NCBI RefSeq assembly: GCF_012317585.1
Contig: NZ_CP042909.1
Coordinates: 1,116,001-1,180,000, forward strand
DNA: 64,000 bases
Source of the DNA: Thermosulfurimonas marina
Lineage (GTDB): Bacteria; Desulfobacterota; Thermodesulfobacteria; Thermodesulfobacteriales; Thermodesulfobacteriaceae
Direction: 5' to 3'
Below are positions 48,866-61,327 of the stretch, piece after piece (the first letter of the stretch is position 1; each line of letters begins with the position of its first letter). Both the position numbers and the translations under genes were made by a program. The notes under the pieces were generated by a model. It saw only the letters and a list, made by a program, of their open reading frames with translations. It ran no database searches and was not told where the DNA came from.

Positions 48866-49679
48866 TTATTTCCGCCGGGTAGAGGAGGCCCGGGACTTTC
48901 TGGCCGCCGAATTAAAGTCGGTCCCGGAGATCCTCCTTATCTTAGGAACCGGTCTCTCCGGGGTGGGAGAAAGGATCGAGGCCGAAAGGGTCATCCCCTA
49001 CCGGGAAATCCCTCATTTTCCGGTCTCTACCGTGGAAAGTCACGCCGGGGAGCTGGTCATCGGCCGTTTCGGAGGCAAACGCCTGGCGGCCTTTCGGGGG
49101 CGCTTCCATTACTACGAGGGCTACTCCACCAAGGAGATCACCCTTCCCCTTAGGGTCTTGAGTCTTCTCGGGGCCAAGATCCTTATCGTCTCTAACGCCG
49201 CCGGAGGACTCAATCTGGAGTTCCGTCCCGGAGACCTCATGCTCCTTCGGGACCACATTAATCTTATTCCCGAAAATCCCCTGCGGGGGCCTAACCGAGA
49301 AGACTGGGGACCGCGATTTCCGGATCTTTCTCAGGCCTACAGCCCCCGTCTGCGGGAGATCTTCCGTCGGGCGGCCCGGGAGGTGGGGGAGGAGATCCGC
49401 GAAGGGGTCTATGTGGCCGTGCCGGGGCCCAGCCTGGAAACCCCGGCCGAGACCCGCTTTCTAAGGCTCATCGGGGCCGACGCCGTGGGGATGTCCACGG
49501 TTCCAGAGGTCATCGTGGCCGTGCATGCAGGCCTGGAAGTCCTGGGGGTCTCCGTAATCGCCAACGTGAACGATCCGGACCATTTCCGGCCCATCCTTCT
49601 GGAGGAGGTCATCGCCCAAGCCCAAGCCGCCGAAGCCCGTTTGACCCGGCTTATGGAACGTTTTATAACCCTCCTTTAG
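48858..49679 (+). CDS. Purine-nucleoside phosphorylase
   Basis: A 273-residue trimeric-type PNP that phosphorolyses inosine/guanosine (or, in relatives, methylthioadenosine). LILGTGLSGVGERI is the phosphate site, FRGRFHYYEGYS, VSNAAGGLNLEFRPGD, the substrate loop VPGPSLETPAE and DAVGMSTVPEVIVA follow the family, and NVNDPD may replace the usual base-binding Asn-x-Ala. The ATG overlaps mscS. The RNase G gene begins 9 bases after. Confidence 0.93.
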   Translation: MDDYFRRVEEARDFLAAELKSVPEILLILGTGLSGVGERIEAERVIPYREIPHFPVSTVESHAGELVIGRFGGKRLAAFRGRFHYYEGYSTKEITLPLRVLSLLGAKILIVSNAAGGLNLEFRPGDLMLLRDHINLIPENPLRGPNREDWGPRFPDLSQAYSPRLREIFRRAAREVGEEIREGVYVAVPGPSLETPAETRFLRLIGADAVGMSTVPEVIVAVHAGLEVLGVSVIANVNDPDHFRPILLEEVIAQAQAAEARLTRLMERFITLL

Positions 49680-49688
49680 GAGGTCTCT

Positions 49689-51200
49689 TTGGCGGAATTG
49701 CTCATCAATTATGCCCCCTACGAGACCCGGGTGGCCCTGGTGGAAGAGGGCCAGCTGGTGGAATTTTACGTGGAGCGTCCCAAGGAAAAGGGGGTGGTGG
49801 GGAACATTTACAAGGGTCGGGTAGTGCGGGTCCTTCCGGGGATGAAGGCCGCCTTTGTGGAGGTAGGGCTTTCCCGCACGGCCTTTCTTTATGGAGGGGA
49901 TTTCCTGCCCATCCTCGAAGGGGAGGAACTTTCGGGCGAGCCCCTGGAGTCGGCCGCCCTCACCGAGGTCTTGCGGGAGGGCCAGGAGATCCTGGTCCAG
50001 GTCATCAAGGAACCCGTAGGCTCCAAAGGGGCCCGACTTTCCACCAACATCACCCTCCCCGGGCACTATCTGGTCTATCTTCCCTACATGAGCCATGTGG
50101 GGGTCTCCCGCAAGATCCGCAACGAGGCCGAAAGGGAAAGGCTACGACATCTTATTGAGGAGATCCGCCCGCCGGGCACGGGCTGGATCGCCCGCACTGC
50201 GGCCGAAGGGGCCGGAGCGGAGGAGTTGCGTCTGGAGATGGATTTTTTGCTCTCCCTGTGGGAGGAAATTTCCGCTCGGGCCGAAAGGGTTAAGGCCCCG
50301 GCCCTGGTCTATGAAGAGCTCGAGGCCAGCCTGCGGGCGGTGCGCGATCTTTTGACCCAAGAGGTCTCCTCGGTGGTCATTGATGACCGGAAGGAATACC
50401 AGAAGATTCTGGACTTCCTTTCCCGGGCCGCCCCGCATCTGAAAGGCTGTGTGCGCCTTCACGAAGGTCCCCGAGATCTCTTTGAGACTTACGGTATCGA
50501 AGCGGATCCCCGGAGGCTCCTTTCTTCCCGGGTTTGGCTCAAGTCCGGGGGTTTCATCGTCATCGAACCCTGTGAGGCCTTTACGGCCATTGATGTCAAT
50601 ACCGGCCGTTATGTGGGCAAACGGGATCTGGAAGATACGGTCTTTAAGACCAACCTTGAGGCCGCCCGGGAAATCGCCTACCAGCTCCGCCTGCGCAATA
50701 TCGGAGGGCTCATTATCATTGATTTTATCGATATGGAGGACCCCGGGCACCGGGAGGAGGTCTATCAGACCTTGAAGGAGGCCCTGAAGCGGGATCGGGC
50801 CAAGACCGCGGTCAAACCCATTACCGACTTCGGAATCCTGGAGATGACCCGGGAACGCCGGCGGGAGTCCCTCTATGAGGTCTTTCAGGAAAGGTGCCCC
50901 CATTGCGGGGGAGAGGGGCGACTCAAGAGCCGGCGCACTATCTGTTACGAGATCTTTCGGCGCCTGGAGCGCATGGGCCCTCACGTGAAGGGCAAGGTGG
51001 TGGAGGTGGAACTCCATCCAGAGGTGGGAGAGGTCCTCGCGGAAGAGGCGGACTTTCTGGGGGAGATCGAGTCCCGCTACGGCTTTGAGCTCCGGGTGGT
51101 CCCCCGGGGGGAGCTGCCCTGGTGGGAGTATAAATTCGTCCTCAAAAACGATAGACTAGAGGCGCAGAATCTCCCCCGGGAAAAGCACGCGAGCGGTTAG
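49689..51200 (+). CDS. rng: Ribonuclease G (Rne/Rng family)
   Basis: A 503-residue endoribonuclease for rRNA maturation and mRNA decay. The start is a TTG at 49689 with AGGAGG upstream. An S1 domain (residues ~35-120, GNIYKGRVVRVLPGMKAAFV) is followed by the catalytic DNase-I-like domain with metal-binding Asp in TAIDVNTGRY and IIIDFIDM, and the Zn-link CPHCGGEGR. Length matches RNase G rather than RNase E. It ends inside the convergent metallo-hydrolase gene. Confidence 0.95.
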   Translation: MAELLINYAPYETRVALVEEGQLVEFYVERPKEKGVVGNIYKGRVVRVLPGMKAAFVEVGLSRTAFLYGGDFLPILEGEELSGEPLESAALTEVLREGQEILVQVIKEPVGSKGARLSTNITLPGHYLVYLPYMSHVGVSRKIRNEAERERLRHLIEEIRPPGTGWIARTAAEGAGAEELRLEMDFLLSLWEEISARAERVKAPALVYEELEASLRAVRDLLTQEVSSVVIDDRKEYQKILDFLSRAAPHLKGCVRLHEGPRDLFETYGIEADPRRLLSSRVWLKSGGFIVIEPCEAFTAIDVNTGRYVGKRDLEDTVFKTNLEAAREIAYQLRLRNIGGLIIIDFIDMEDPGHREEVYQTLKEALKRDRAKTAVKPITDFGILEMTRERRRESLYEVFQERCPHCGGEGRLKSRRTICYEIFRRLERMGPHVKGKVVEVELHPEVGEVLAEEADFLGEIESRYGFELRVVPRGELPWWEYKFVLKNDRLEAQNLPREKHASG

Positions 51201-52019
51201 CCCCTCTTTCCGGGCCTCTTCGGCAAAAAGGCGCGGTGGAGCCTCCGGAGGTTCATCCCCCAAGGCGTAGGCCCCCCAATGTATGGGAAGGGCCAGTCGG
51301 GCCCGGAGGTCGCGTGCGGCCCGGACGGCCTCTTCCGGATTCAGGTGAAAGGGGGCCATGAGTTCCCGGGGCTCATAGGCCCCGCAAGGAAGAAAGGCCA
51401 GATCAAAGGGCCCGTATTCTTCCCCTATTTCTCGAAATCCTTCGAAATAACCGGTATCTCCTCCGTAAAAGACCCGCAGGCCCTCAATTTCCACCAAATA
51501 GCTTGCCCAGAGGGCCCGATTGTGATCGAACAGAGTGCGTTGGGACCAGTGCTGGGCCGGGAGGGCTACAATCCGTATGCCTGAAGTCCGCACCTCATCC
51601 AGCCAGTCAAGTTCGGTGACCGCATAGCCTTCAAGATAGCGGCCGGCCCCCAGGCCACAGATCACCCGAAATCCGGGGGAAAGCCCCCGAAGGGAGGCCC
51701 GGTCCAGGTGGTCCAGATGGGCGTGAGAGATGAGGACCAGGTCCGGCCGGGGCAGATCCTCTGGAGAAAGGGGCGGAGGGGTCCTTCGGCGCACCACTCC
51801 GCCGATGGGCCCAAAGATGGGATCAAAAAGAAGGGCGCGGTCCCCCACCTGCAACCAGACCGTCCCGTGCCCCAGGAAGACCACCCGGTCTCCCTCCAGA
51901 AGTTCCTCCGGGGAAAGTTCTCGCACCGGAAGCTCAAAAATCCGGGGCACCCGGTTTTCGATAAAACGGGTTACCTTCCAGCGGAAGATCTCCATGAGAA
52001 GGGGGCGCTCTGCTTCCAT
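51156..52019 (-). CDS. Metallo-beta-lactamase-fold hydrolase (NAPE-PLD/RomA-like), start uncertain
   Basis: A 287-residue Zn hydrolase as counted from the first ATG at 52019. HAHLDHLD (His99, His101, Asp103, His104) and GGDTGYFEGF hold the metal ligands, and LPIHWGAY is the last. The frame stays open upstream and encodes the usual start of this family (HHLSEGRFANPW), ending in a run without ATG, GTG or TTG. An ATT at 52082 has GAGG 6 bases upstream and lies just before the stop codon of the citrate-synthase-like gene, so the true protein is probably ~21 residues longer and translationally coupled. Substrate unknown; phospholipid-like or lactone esters are known for relatives. Confidence 0.85.
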   Translation of the reverse strand: MEAERPLLMEIFRWKVTRFIENRVPRIFELPVRELSPEELLEGDRVVFLGHGTVWLQVGDRALLFDPIFGPIGGVVRRRTPPPLSPEDLPRPDLVLISHAHLDHLDRASLRGLSPGFRVICGLGAGRYLEGYAVTELDWLDEVRTSGIRIVALPAQHWSQRTLFDHNRALWASYLVEIEGLRVFYGGDTGYFEGFREIGEEYGPFDLAFLPCGAYEPRELMAPFHLNPEEAVRAARDLRARLALPIHWGAYALGDEPPEAPPRLFAEEARKEGLTARVLFPGEILRL

Positions 52020-52074
52020 CCAGGGGTTAGCAAAGCGCCCCTCGGAAAGGTGGTGTCTGCGGGCCGCCGCCAGC

Positions 52075-53913
52075 TCAAGAATTCTCTTCCTCGTCTTCTT
52101 CCTCCATCTTTAAAAGATCCTTGAAGCGGATATCCATGCCCACCACGCCCACCACTTCTTCATAGCGATCCCGGATGGGGGCCGAAACGGTGAGACACAG
52201 GGCCCCGGTGACCTTGGAGGTATAAAAATCCGAGACATAGACCCGCCCGGTCTTAAAGGGTTCCACGAACCAGGGCCGGTCGGAATAGTCCTCATCTTTG
52301 AGGAGGTGTTCGAAACGGCCCCGGTCCTCCACATGGGTGATGAGGGGGGTGATGCGGTGGCCTTCTTGGTTTACTACATAAATGAATTGGATATAGGGGT
52401 GCTCCTCCAGGAATTCCCGGAGTATGGGGACGATCTTTTCGGGGTCCAGGGAACGGATCTCCGGCCTTTCGGCCAGTTCCTCGGCCAGGCGGGAAAGGAG
52501 CTTTTCCGCCCGGGCCTTCAGACGGTCGAGATCCGAGACAAAAAGCTCGGGGATATACTTGCGCACCAGTTGCATCATCTCTTCGTTGGAGATGGAGGTG
52601 ATACGCCCGGCCTCGTATTGCTTGAGGATGTGCTTATAGATTTTGGCCACTCCGGGATGGCGCTTGTCGATACGGCGGTCGCCCTTGAGGTGGAAGTGGG
52701 TGTTGATCCAGTAGGCGATTCCCGCGGTGCCGCTCTTGTCGGTGATAATGATCCCGATGGGGCGCTTGAGGAGTTTCTTGGTGTCGAAGGGGTTGTAGAT
52801 CTCTTCGTTTTTGAGGAGGCCGTCGATGTGGATCCCGGCCCGGGTGGCGTTGAATTCCGAGCCCACGAAGGGCTGATTGGGCGGGATCTTCTCTCCCAGG
52901 ACCTCCCGATAGTAATTGGCAATGTCCGTGATTACCGTGGTATCTACCCCATGGTGGGTGCCCCGCAGGGCAATGTATTCAAAGATCATGGCCTCAAGCG
53001 GGGTGTTTCCGGTGCGCTCTCCGAAACCGAGGAGGGCGCAATTTACGGCCGCACAGCCGTAAAGCCAGGCCGCGGTCGCATTAATGACCACCTTATAAAA
53101 GTCGTTGTGCCCGTGCCATTCGAGGAGCTCTCCGGGCACTCCGGCTTCCTCGATCAGGGTCCTTACCAGCTTGGGGACGCTGCGCGGAAGGGCGGCTTCC
53201 GGGAAGGGTACTCCCAGCCCCAAGGTGTCACAGAGCCGGATCTTGATGTCTAGGCCCGACTCCTCCCGCAGTTTCATAAGTTCGATGGCGAAGGGCACCA
53301 CGAAGCCAAAGATGTCCGCCCGGGTTACGTCCTCAAAATGGCACCGGGGGACGATCCCCAGAGAAAGGGCCTCCTTAACGATGGCCAGGTAGTCTTCCAG
53401 GGCCTGGCGACGGTTTTTCTTGAGCTTGAGGAAGATGTGGTAGTCCGAGCACGAGGTAAGAATCCCGGTCTCCTTAAGGCCCATATCCCGGACCAGCTTG
53501 AGGTCTTCGGCCTTGGCCCGGATCCAGCCCGTAACCTCCGGATAGCGGTAGCCCAAGGCCAGACACTTTTCCACCGCTTCCCGATCCTTGGCCGTGTAGA
53601 GGAAAAACTCGCTCTGACGGATGACCCCGTTCGGTCCTCCCAGACGATGCATGAGCTTATAGAGGTCCACGATCTGTTGCACGGTGTAAGGGGGGCGGGC
53701 CTGCTGGCCGTCGCGGAAGGTGGTGTCGGTGATCCAGATCTCCCGGGCGGGATTGGGGGGTATATAACGGTGGTCAAATTCGATGTAAGGGACATCCGTA
53801 TAAGGGAAAATCTCCTTCATGAGATTGGGTTCTTCGGTGTCCTGGAGTTTATGCTGCCAGAACTTGGTGTGTACGTGCTCTAAGAGCCTCTTTTCCGGAT
53901 TCCATCTGGGCAT
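52075..53913 (-). CDS. Re-citrate-synthase-like DRE-TIM enzyme fused to a C-terminal Cache/PDC sensor domain
   Basis: A 612-residue protein from the ATG at 53913 (GAGGAGGT site). Residues ~58-330 form a DRE-TIM barrel: TTFRDGQQARPP with Arg67/Asp68, GPNGVIRQSEFFLY, TGILTSCSDYHIFLKL, PRCHFEDVTRAD and the metal-binding WHGHNDFYK (His267, His269). These blocks match the Re-face citrate synthases of Clostridium and Desulfovibrio relatives, which join acetyl-CoA and oxaloacetate. Such enzymes are normally about 450 residues. Residues ~466-600 add a Cache-like region: FIYVVNQEGHRIT, YSDRPWFVEPFKTGRVYVSDFY and VVGVVGMDIRF. Without a signal peptide the sensor must act in the cytoplasm, perhaps as an allosteric site for a carboxylate. 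A different acyl-transfer reaction cannot be excluded. Confidence 0.85.
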   Translation of the reverse strand: MPRWNPEKRLLEHVHTKFWQHKLQDTEEPNLMKEIFPYTDVPYIEFDHRYIPPNPAREIWITDTTFRDGQQARPPYTVQQIVDLYKLMHRLGGPNGVIRQSEFFLYTAKDREAVEKCLALGYRYPEVTGWIRAKAEDLKLVRDMGLKETGILTSCSDYHIFLKLKKNRRQALEDYLAIVKEALSLGIVPRCHFEDVTRADIFGFVVPFAIELMKLREESGLDIKIRLCDTLGLGVPFPEAALPRSVPKLVRTLIEEAGVPGELLEWHGHNDFYKVVINATAAWLYGCAAVNCALLGFGERTGNTPLEAMIFEYIALRGTHHGVDTTVITDIANYYREVLGEKIPPNQPFVGSEFNATRAGIHIDGLLKNEEIYNPFDTKKLLKRPIGIIITDKSGTAGIAYWINTHFHLKGDRRIDKRHPGVAKIYKHILKQYEAGRITSISNEEMMQLVRKYIPELFVSDLDRLKARAEKLLSRLAEELAERPEIRSLDPEKIVPILREFLEEHPYIQFIYVVNQEGHRITPLITHVEDRGRFEHLLKDEDYSDRPWFVEPFKTGRVYVSDFYTSKVTGALCLTVSAPIRDRYEEVVGVVGMDIRFKDLLKMEEEDEEENS

Positions 53914-53985
53914 GGCTACCTCCTCGTCCTGAAATGACCGCCTACAACTTAACACGGAAATTCTCCCCGGGCGACTTTTCTCCTC

Positions 53986-54014
53986 TTGACGACCCGGGAC
54001 TTCTCGGATAGGGT
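53986..54014 (+). promoter_or_regulatory. rRNA operon promoter P1 (weak match)
   Basis: TTGACG (53986-53991) with TAGGGT (54009-54014) at 17 bases. It is the most upstream of three promoter-like elements in front of the rRNA operon. Confidence 0.35.
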
Positions 54015-54052
54015 TAGTCCGCGCTCTTTGGAAAGGCCTTGGAAGATCCCCC

Positions 54053-54081
54053 TTGACAGTTACTCCGGGGGAGATTAAAAA
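54053..54081 (+). promoter_or_regulatory. rRNA operon promoter P2
   Basis: TTGACA (54053-54058), 17-base spacer, TAAAAA (54076-54081). The -35 box is perfect. It lies 70 bases upstream of P3. Confidence 0.55.
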
Positions 54082-54122
54082 TAAGGTAGCTCTTTGGGAG
54101 AAGGGAAGGCTCAATTCCCCTC

Positions 54123-54150
54123 TTGACAGCTTTCCTGAGTTTGCTATTAT
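54123..54150 (+). promoter_or_regulatory. rRNA operon promoter P3
   Basis: TTGACA (54123-54128), 16-base spacer, TATTAT (54145-54150): the best promoter in the window. It drives the rRNA precursor about 140 bases before the 16S 5' end. The rest of the 53914-54290 gap holds leader sequence and no gene. Confidence 0.75.
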
Positions 54151-54194
54151 TTAAAATTGGCTCTTTGAGGGAAGTCCAAAAGGGTTGATCTTTG

Positions 54195-54223
54195 AAAACT
54201 GAATAGTGGCACATGGGCAGGCC
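54195..54223 (+). other. 5' arm of the 16S rRNA processing stem
   Basis: GAAAACTGAATAGTGGC plus ACATGGGCAGGCC pairs with 55902-55932 downstream of 16S (one arm has two extra bases). The long duplex around 16S is a typical RNase III processing site. Confidence 0.85.
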
Positions 54224-54290
54224 TCCGCGGTTTCAGCCTCGGCGGCCTGGAATCTCCCCTTTATGGGTGATTCCGGAGCCGGGAGGTTTG

Positions 54291-55870
<1,580 letters not shown>

Positions 55871-55901
55871 CTAAGGAGAATCTTTTAGACCTTGAAAGAA
55901 C

Positions 55902-55932
55902 GGCCTGCCCATGTTAGCCACTATTCAGTTTT
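55902..55932 (+). other. 3' arm of the 16S rRNA processing stem
   Basis: GGCCTGCCCATGTTAGCC plus ACTATTCAGTTTTGA is complementary to 54195-54223. Confidence 0.85.
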
Positions 55933-55986
55933 GAGGGATCAGCCCTCTGCTCTTTTAAATTTTTGCTGGGGTGAACGGGCCAGGTT

Positions 55987-56065
55987 GGGCCTATAGCTCA
56001 GCGTAGGTCAGAGCGCACGCCTGATAAGCGTGAGGTCGGTGGTTCGAATCCACCTAGGCCCACCA
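55987..56065 (+). tRNA. tRNA-Ile (anticodon GAT) in the 16S-23S spacer
   Basis: Acceptor GGGCCTA/TAGGCCC, anticodon stem CACGC/GCGTG with loop CTGATAA, T-arm GGTGG-TTCGAAT-CCACC, discriminator A and encoded CCA. The D-arm GCTC-AGCGTAGGTCA-GAGC has a slightly unusual loop sequence. Confidence 0.96.
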
Positions 56066-56073
56066 AATATTGT

Positions 56074-56149
56074 GGGGGTGTAGCTCAGTTGGGAGAGCAC
56101 CGGCTTTGCAAGCCGGGGGTCGACGGTTCGAGTCCGTTCACCTCCACCA
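56074..56149 (+). tRNA. tRNA-Ala (anticodon TGC) in the 16S-23S spacer
   Basis: Acceptor GGGGGTG/CACCTCC (one G-T pair), anticodon stem CCGGC/GCCGG with loop TTTGCAA, T-arm GACGG-TTCGAGT-CCGTT, encoded CCA. It follows tRNA-Ile by 8 bases, the usual bacterial spacer order. Confidence 0.96.
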
Positions 56150-56212
56150 TCCGGCGGGTTTAAGAGAGGGCTTGGGGCTCTCGCTTAAGCCCGTGGATGG
56201 GCCTGTTCTTTG

Positions 56213-56265
56213 ACAAGTGAATATGGGTATCCGTTGGCATCTTGACCGGCCTGAGCATGATTTAA
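56213..56265 (+). other. 5' arm of the 23S rRNA processing stem
   Basis: GACAAGTGAATATGGGTAT and GACCGGCCTGAG pair with CAGGCCGGCA and ATACCCATATTCGCTTGTC at 59330-59364 downstream of 23S, with small mismatches. This is the RNase III precursor stem. Confidence 0.8.
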
Positions 56266-56273
56266 AGGTTTGT

Positions 56274-59299
<3,026 letters not shown>

Positions 59300-59329
59300 C
59301 AGCTGGCTTGATAAAGAATTCTCAGGCCG

Positions 59330-59364
59330 GCAAGGTGCTGGCGGCATACCCATATTCGCTTGTC
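59330..59364 (+). other. 3' arm of the 23S rRNA processing stem
   Basis: CAGGCCGGCAAGGTGCTGGC plus ATACCCATATTCGCTTGTC is largely complementary to 56213-56265. Confidence 0.8.
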
Positions 59365-59382
59365 CTTAAATTGGGACAAGTT

Positions 59383-59502
59383 TCCCGGGTGCCCATACCG
59401 GAGGGGCCACACCCGTTCCCATTCCGAACACGGTCGTTAAGCCCTCCAGGGCCGATGGTACTGGGGCGTTACCGCCCTGGGAGAGTAGGTCGGTGCCCGG
59501 GG
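59383..59502 (+). rRNA. rrf: 5S ribosomal RNA
   Basis: About 120 bases. CCCGGGTGCCCATA at the 5' end pairs with GGTGCCCGGGG at the 3' end. CACACCCGTTCCCATTCCGA and GCCGATGGTACTGGGG are the conserved loop B/C and helix IV stretches, and GAGAGTAGGTCG is loop E/helix V. Confidence 0.95.
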
Positions 59503-59513
59503 TTGATTTTCCG

Positions 59514-59543
59514 CCCGGCCGGATTCCCGGCCGGGTTTTTTTT
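59514..59543 (+). terminator. Rho-independent terminator of the rRNA operon
   Basis: Stem CCCGGCCGG / CCGGCCGGG (59514-59522 and 59527-59535) with a 4-base loop and an 8-base T-run (59536-59543). It closes the rRNA operon and touches the end of the convergent ATPase gene. Confidence 0.93.
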
Positions 59544-60807
59544 ATTTTGAAAAGGGCCAGCCCAGGAGAAACCAATCCGGAACGGCGATCACCGAATCCG
59601 TGAGGGGTAGAATCTCTTCTCCTCGATAAACCACCAGCCCCAGTCGCAAGCGGTCACCGAAAAGACGCCGGCTGCGCTCAAGGGCTGTGGCGTCGCGTCG
59701 GTAAACCTTCTCTCGGGCCTTCATTTCTAGGGCCAGAATACCTTTCTGGGTCTCTAAAATCAGGTCTATCTCTAAGCCTCCGGCGGTACGCAGATAGGAG
59801 GCGGTGAATCTCAGTCCGAGAGAACGGAGAAGGGAAAGGATCTGACCGGTGACCACATTTTCATACTGCTCTCCGGTCAGCCCCTCGATTTGTCCAGAAA
59901 GTACCCGCTGAAGACCTCCGTCAAGCCAGATAAGCTTGGGGCTTTTTATGAGCCTGGTGGTAGGATTGCCGGACCAGGCCGGCAGAAAATGGATTTGATA
60001 GGAAAGTTCCAAATAATAGAGGTAACGTCTTACAGTGGATACCGGAAGTCCGGCATCCCGGGCGAGTTCGGAATAGGAAAAGATGCGTGCGGCGCGGAGG
60101 GCCGCCAGGCGGTGACAGAGGAGAAAGGGTTCGAGGTCCCGCAAACGGGCTAAATCCGCAAGGTCTCTTTCCAGATAAGTGCTCTGGTAGGCCTCCAGCC
60201 AGGCGAACCGTTCCTCTGGAGGGTATTCCAAAAGGGTGGGAAGGCCGCCAAAGGTAAGGAGGTGGTCCATGGTGGCCCGGAGGCGCCCTACCTCCTCTCC
60301 TACCGGAGAAAGTTCAAGAAGTTTTTGGGGAGCGTGGAAAGGATCCTCCACCAGGGCAGCCAGGATCGGTCTTTGCGGGAAGGCCGCTCCATAAAAGGGG
60401 GCCAGCTCTCCTACCGTAAGGGGCCACAGTTCATAAAGAAAGACCCGTCCGGCCAGTGACTCCTGGATCTTTTTGAGAAGAAGGATCCGGGAGGATCCTA
60501 GGAGCACGGAGAAATGGATCTCCCGGCGGTCATAAGCCCACTTGATCTTTTCCAGGAGAGAAGGGGCCTTTTGGATCTCATCAAAGACTGCTTCTCCCAC
60601 CACCCGGCCCCAGGCTTCGGCGGGCACCCGCTCCAATCTTAATCTTTCGCCGGACGAATCCAGATTGAAGTAGGGATAAATTTTTTCAAAATGGTTCCGG
60701 GCCAGGGTGGTCTTACCCACCTGGCGTGCTCCGGTAAGCACCACTAACCGCCGCGGCGGGGCCTTCCGCGGCAACCTTTGCGAAAGATACCGAGGAAGTA
60801 AATTCAC
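59542..60807 (-). CDS. AAA_14/DUF4143 family ATPase
   Basis: A 421-residue cytoplasmic protein. The Walker A is LTGARQVGKTTLAR, a Walker-B-like stretch VFDEIQKAPSLLEKIK follows, and LLGSSRILLLKK fits sensor 1. A winged-helix-like middle precedes the C-terminal DUF4143 nuclease-like region (LEIDLILETQKGILALEMKAREKV, in part) with Glu/Asp and Lys that resemble a PD-(D/E)xK core. The family is common in anaerobes and archaea, often varying between strains, and its function is unknown. It sits immediately after an rRNA operon, a frequent insertion site for variable genes. Confidence 0.9.
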   Translation of the reverse strand: MNLLPRYLSQRLPRKAPPRRLVVLTGARQVGKTTLARNHFEKIYPYFNLDSSGERLRLERVPAEAWGRVVGEAVFDEIQKAPSLLEKIKWAYDRREIHFSVLLGSSRILLLKKIQESLAGRVFLYELWPLTVGELAPFYGAAFPQRPILAALVEDPFHAPQKLLELSPVGEEVGRLRATMDHLLTFGGLPTLLEYPPEERFAWLEAYQSTYLERDLADLARLRDLEPFLLCHRLAALRAARIFSYSELARDAGLPVSTVRRYLYYLELSYQIHFLPAWSGNPTTRLIKSPKLIWLDGGLQRVLSGQIEGLTGEQYENVVTGQILSLLRSLGLRFTASYLRTAGGLEIDLILETQKGILALEMKAREKVYRRDATALERSRRLFGDRLRLGLVVYRGEEILPLTDSVIAVPDWFLLGWPFSK

Positions 60808-60851
60808 ATGGATAATTTACCATTCAATGAACAAATTGCAAGGATTTTGGA

Positions 60852-61295
60852 TTACATGCGCTGGGCCTTGCGCCAGCCCAGGGCCTTGAGGCGTTCCACC
60901 CGAGCCTGGGCCCACTGGCGCAACTCCTCGAAGTAGCGCTGGGGATCTTCTTTGAGCAGGGCCACGATGCGGGCCTTTTCGGCCTCAATCTCTTCGAGCT
61001 CTCCGGGGTAGGTCTCCTTCCAGGTGGCATAGCCCTCATCAAAGAGAAATTCCGGGGTCACGGCCTGAGGGTCTATCCCCAGTTTGGCCCTCATCATGAA
61101 ACGGGCCAGCTCCATATCGTAGACGATGATCCAGTCCCGGTCCCGGAGCATCCTTGCAGGATCAAAAGAGGCCTTCTCTGCGCAGGCCGGGCAATAGAGG
61201 CTTTCCACTACCTCCGGAGGGAGGACGTGGTCCCGTAAATTGAAGGAGGCCTCCTGGGCCCCACAGGCGCAGCGAACCTTGATTTCCATACACAT
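60852..61295 (-). CDS. Hypothetical zinc-ribbon protein under an operator-like palindrome
   Basis: A 147-residue cytoplasmic protein from the ATG at 61295, with GGAGG 6 bases upstream. Residues ~1-45 hold a zinc ribbon (VRCACGAQ and LYCPACAEKA). The rest is helical and charged, with MELARFMMRAKLGIDPQAVTPEF and an alpha-helical Glu/Arg-rich end. I do not recognise a family. It has a good promoter with a 15-bp palindrome just downstream of the -10 box, so it is probably repressed by some regulator. Confidence 0.75.
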   Translation of the reverse strand: MCMEIKVRCACGAQEASFNLRDHVLPPEVVESLYCPACAEKASFDPARMLRDRDWIIVYDMELARFMMRAKLGIDPQAVTPEFLFDEGYATWKETYPGELEEIEAEKARIVALLKEDPQRYFEELRQWAQARVERLKALGWRKAQRM

Positions 61296-61311
61296 GGTCT
61301 TCCTCCAATTT

Positions 61312-61326
61312 GGATTATGATAATCC
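61312..61326. promoter_or_regulatory. 15-bp perfect palindrome, candidate operator
   Basis: GGATTAT-G-ATAATCC is a perfect inverted repeat located 2 bases downstream of the minus-strand -10 box at 61328-61333, that is around the transcription start of the zinc-ribbon gene. This is a typical repressor site position. Confidence 0.5.
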
Positions 61327-61327
61327 A

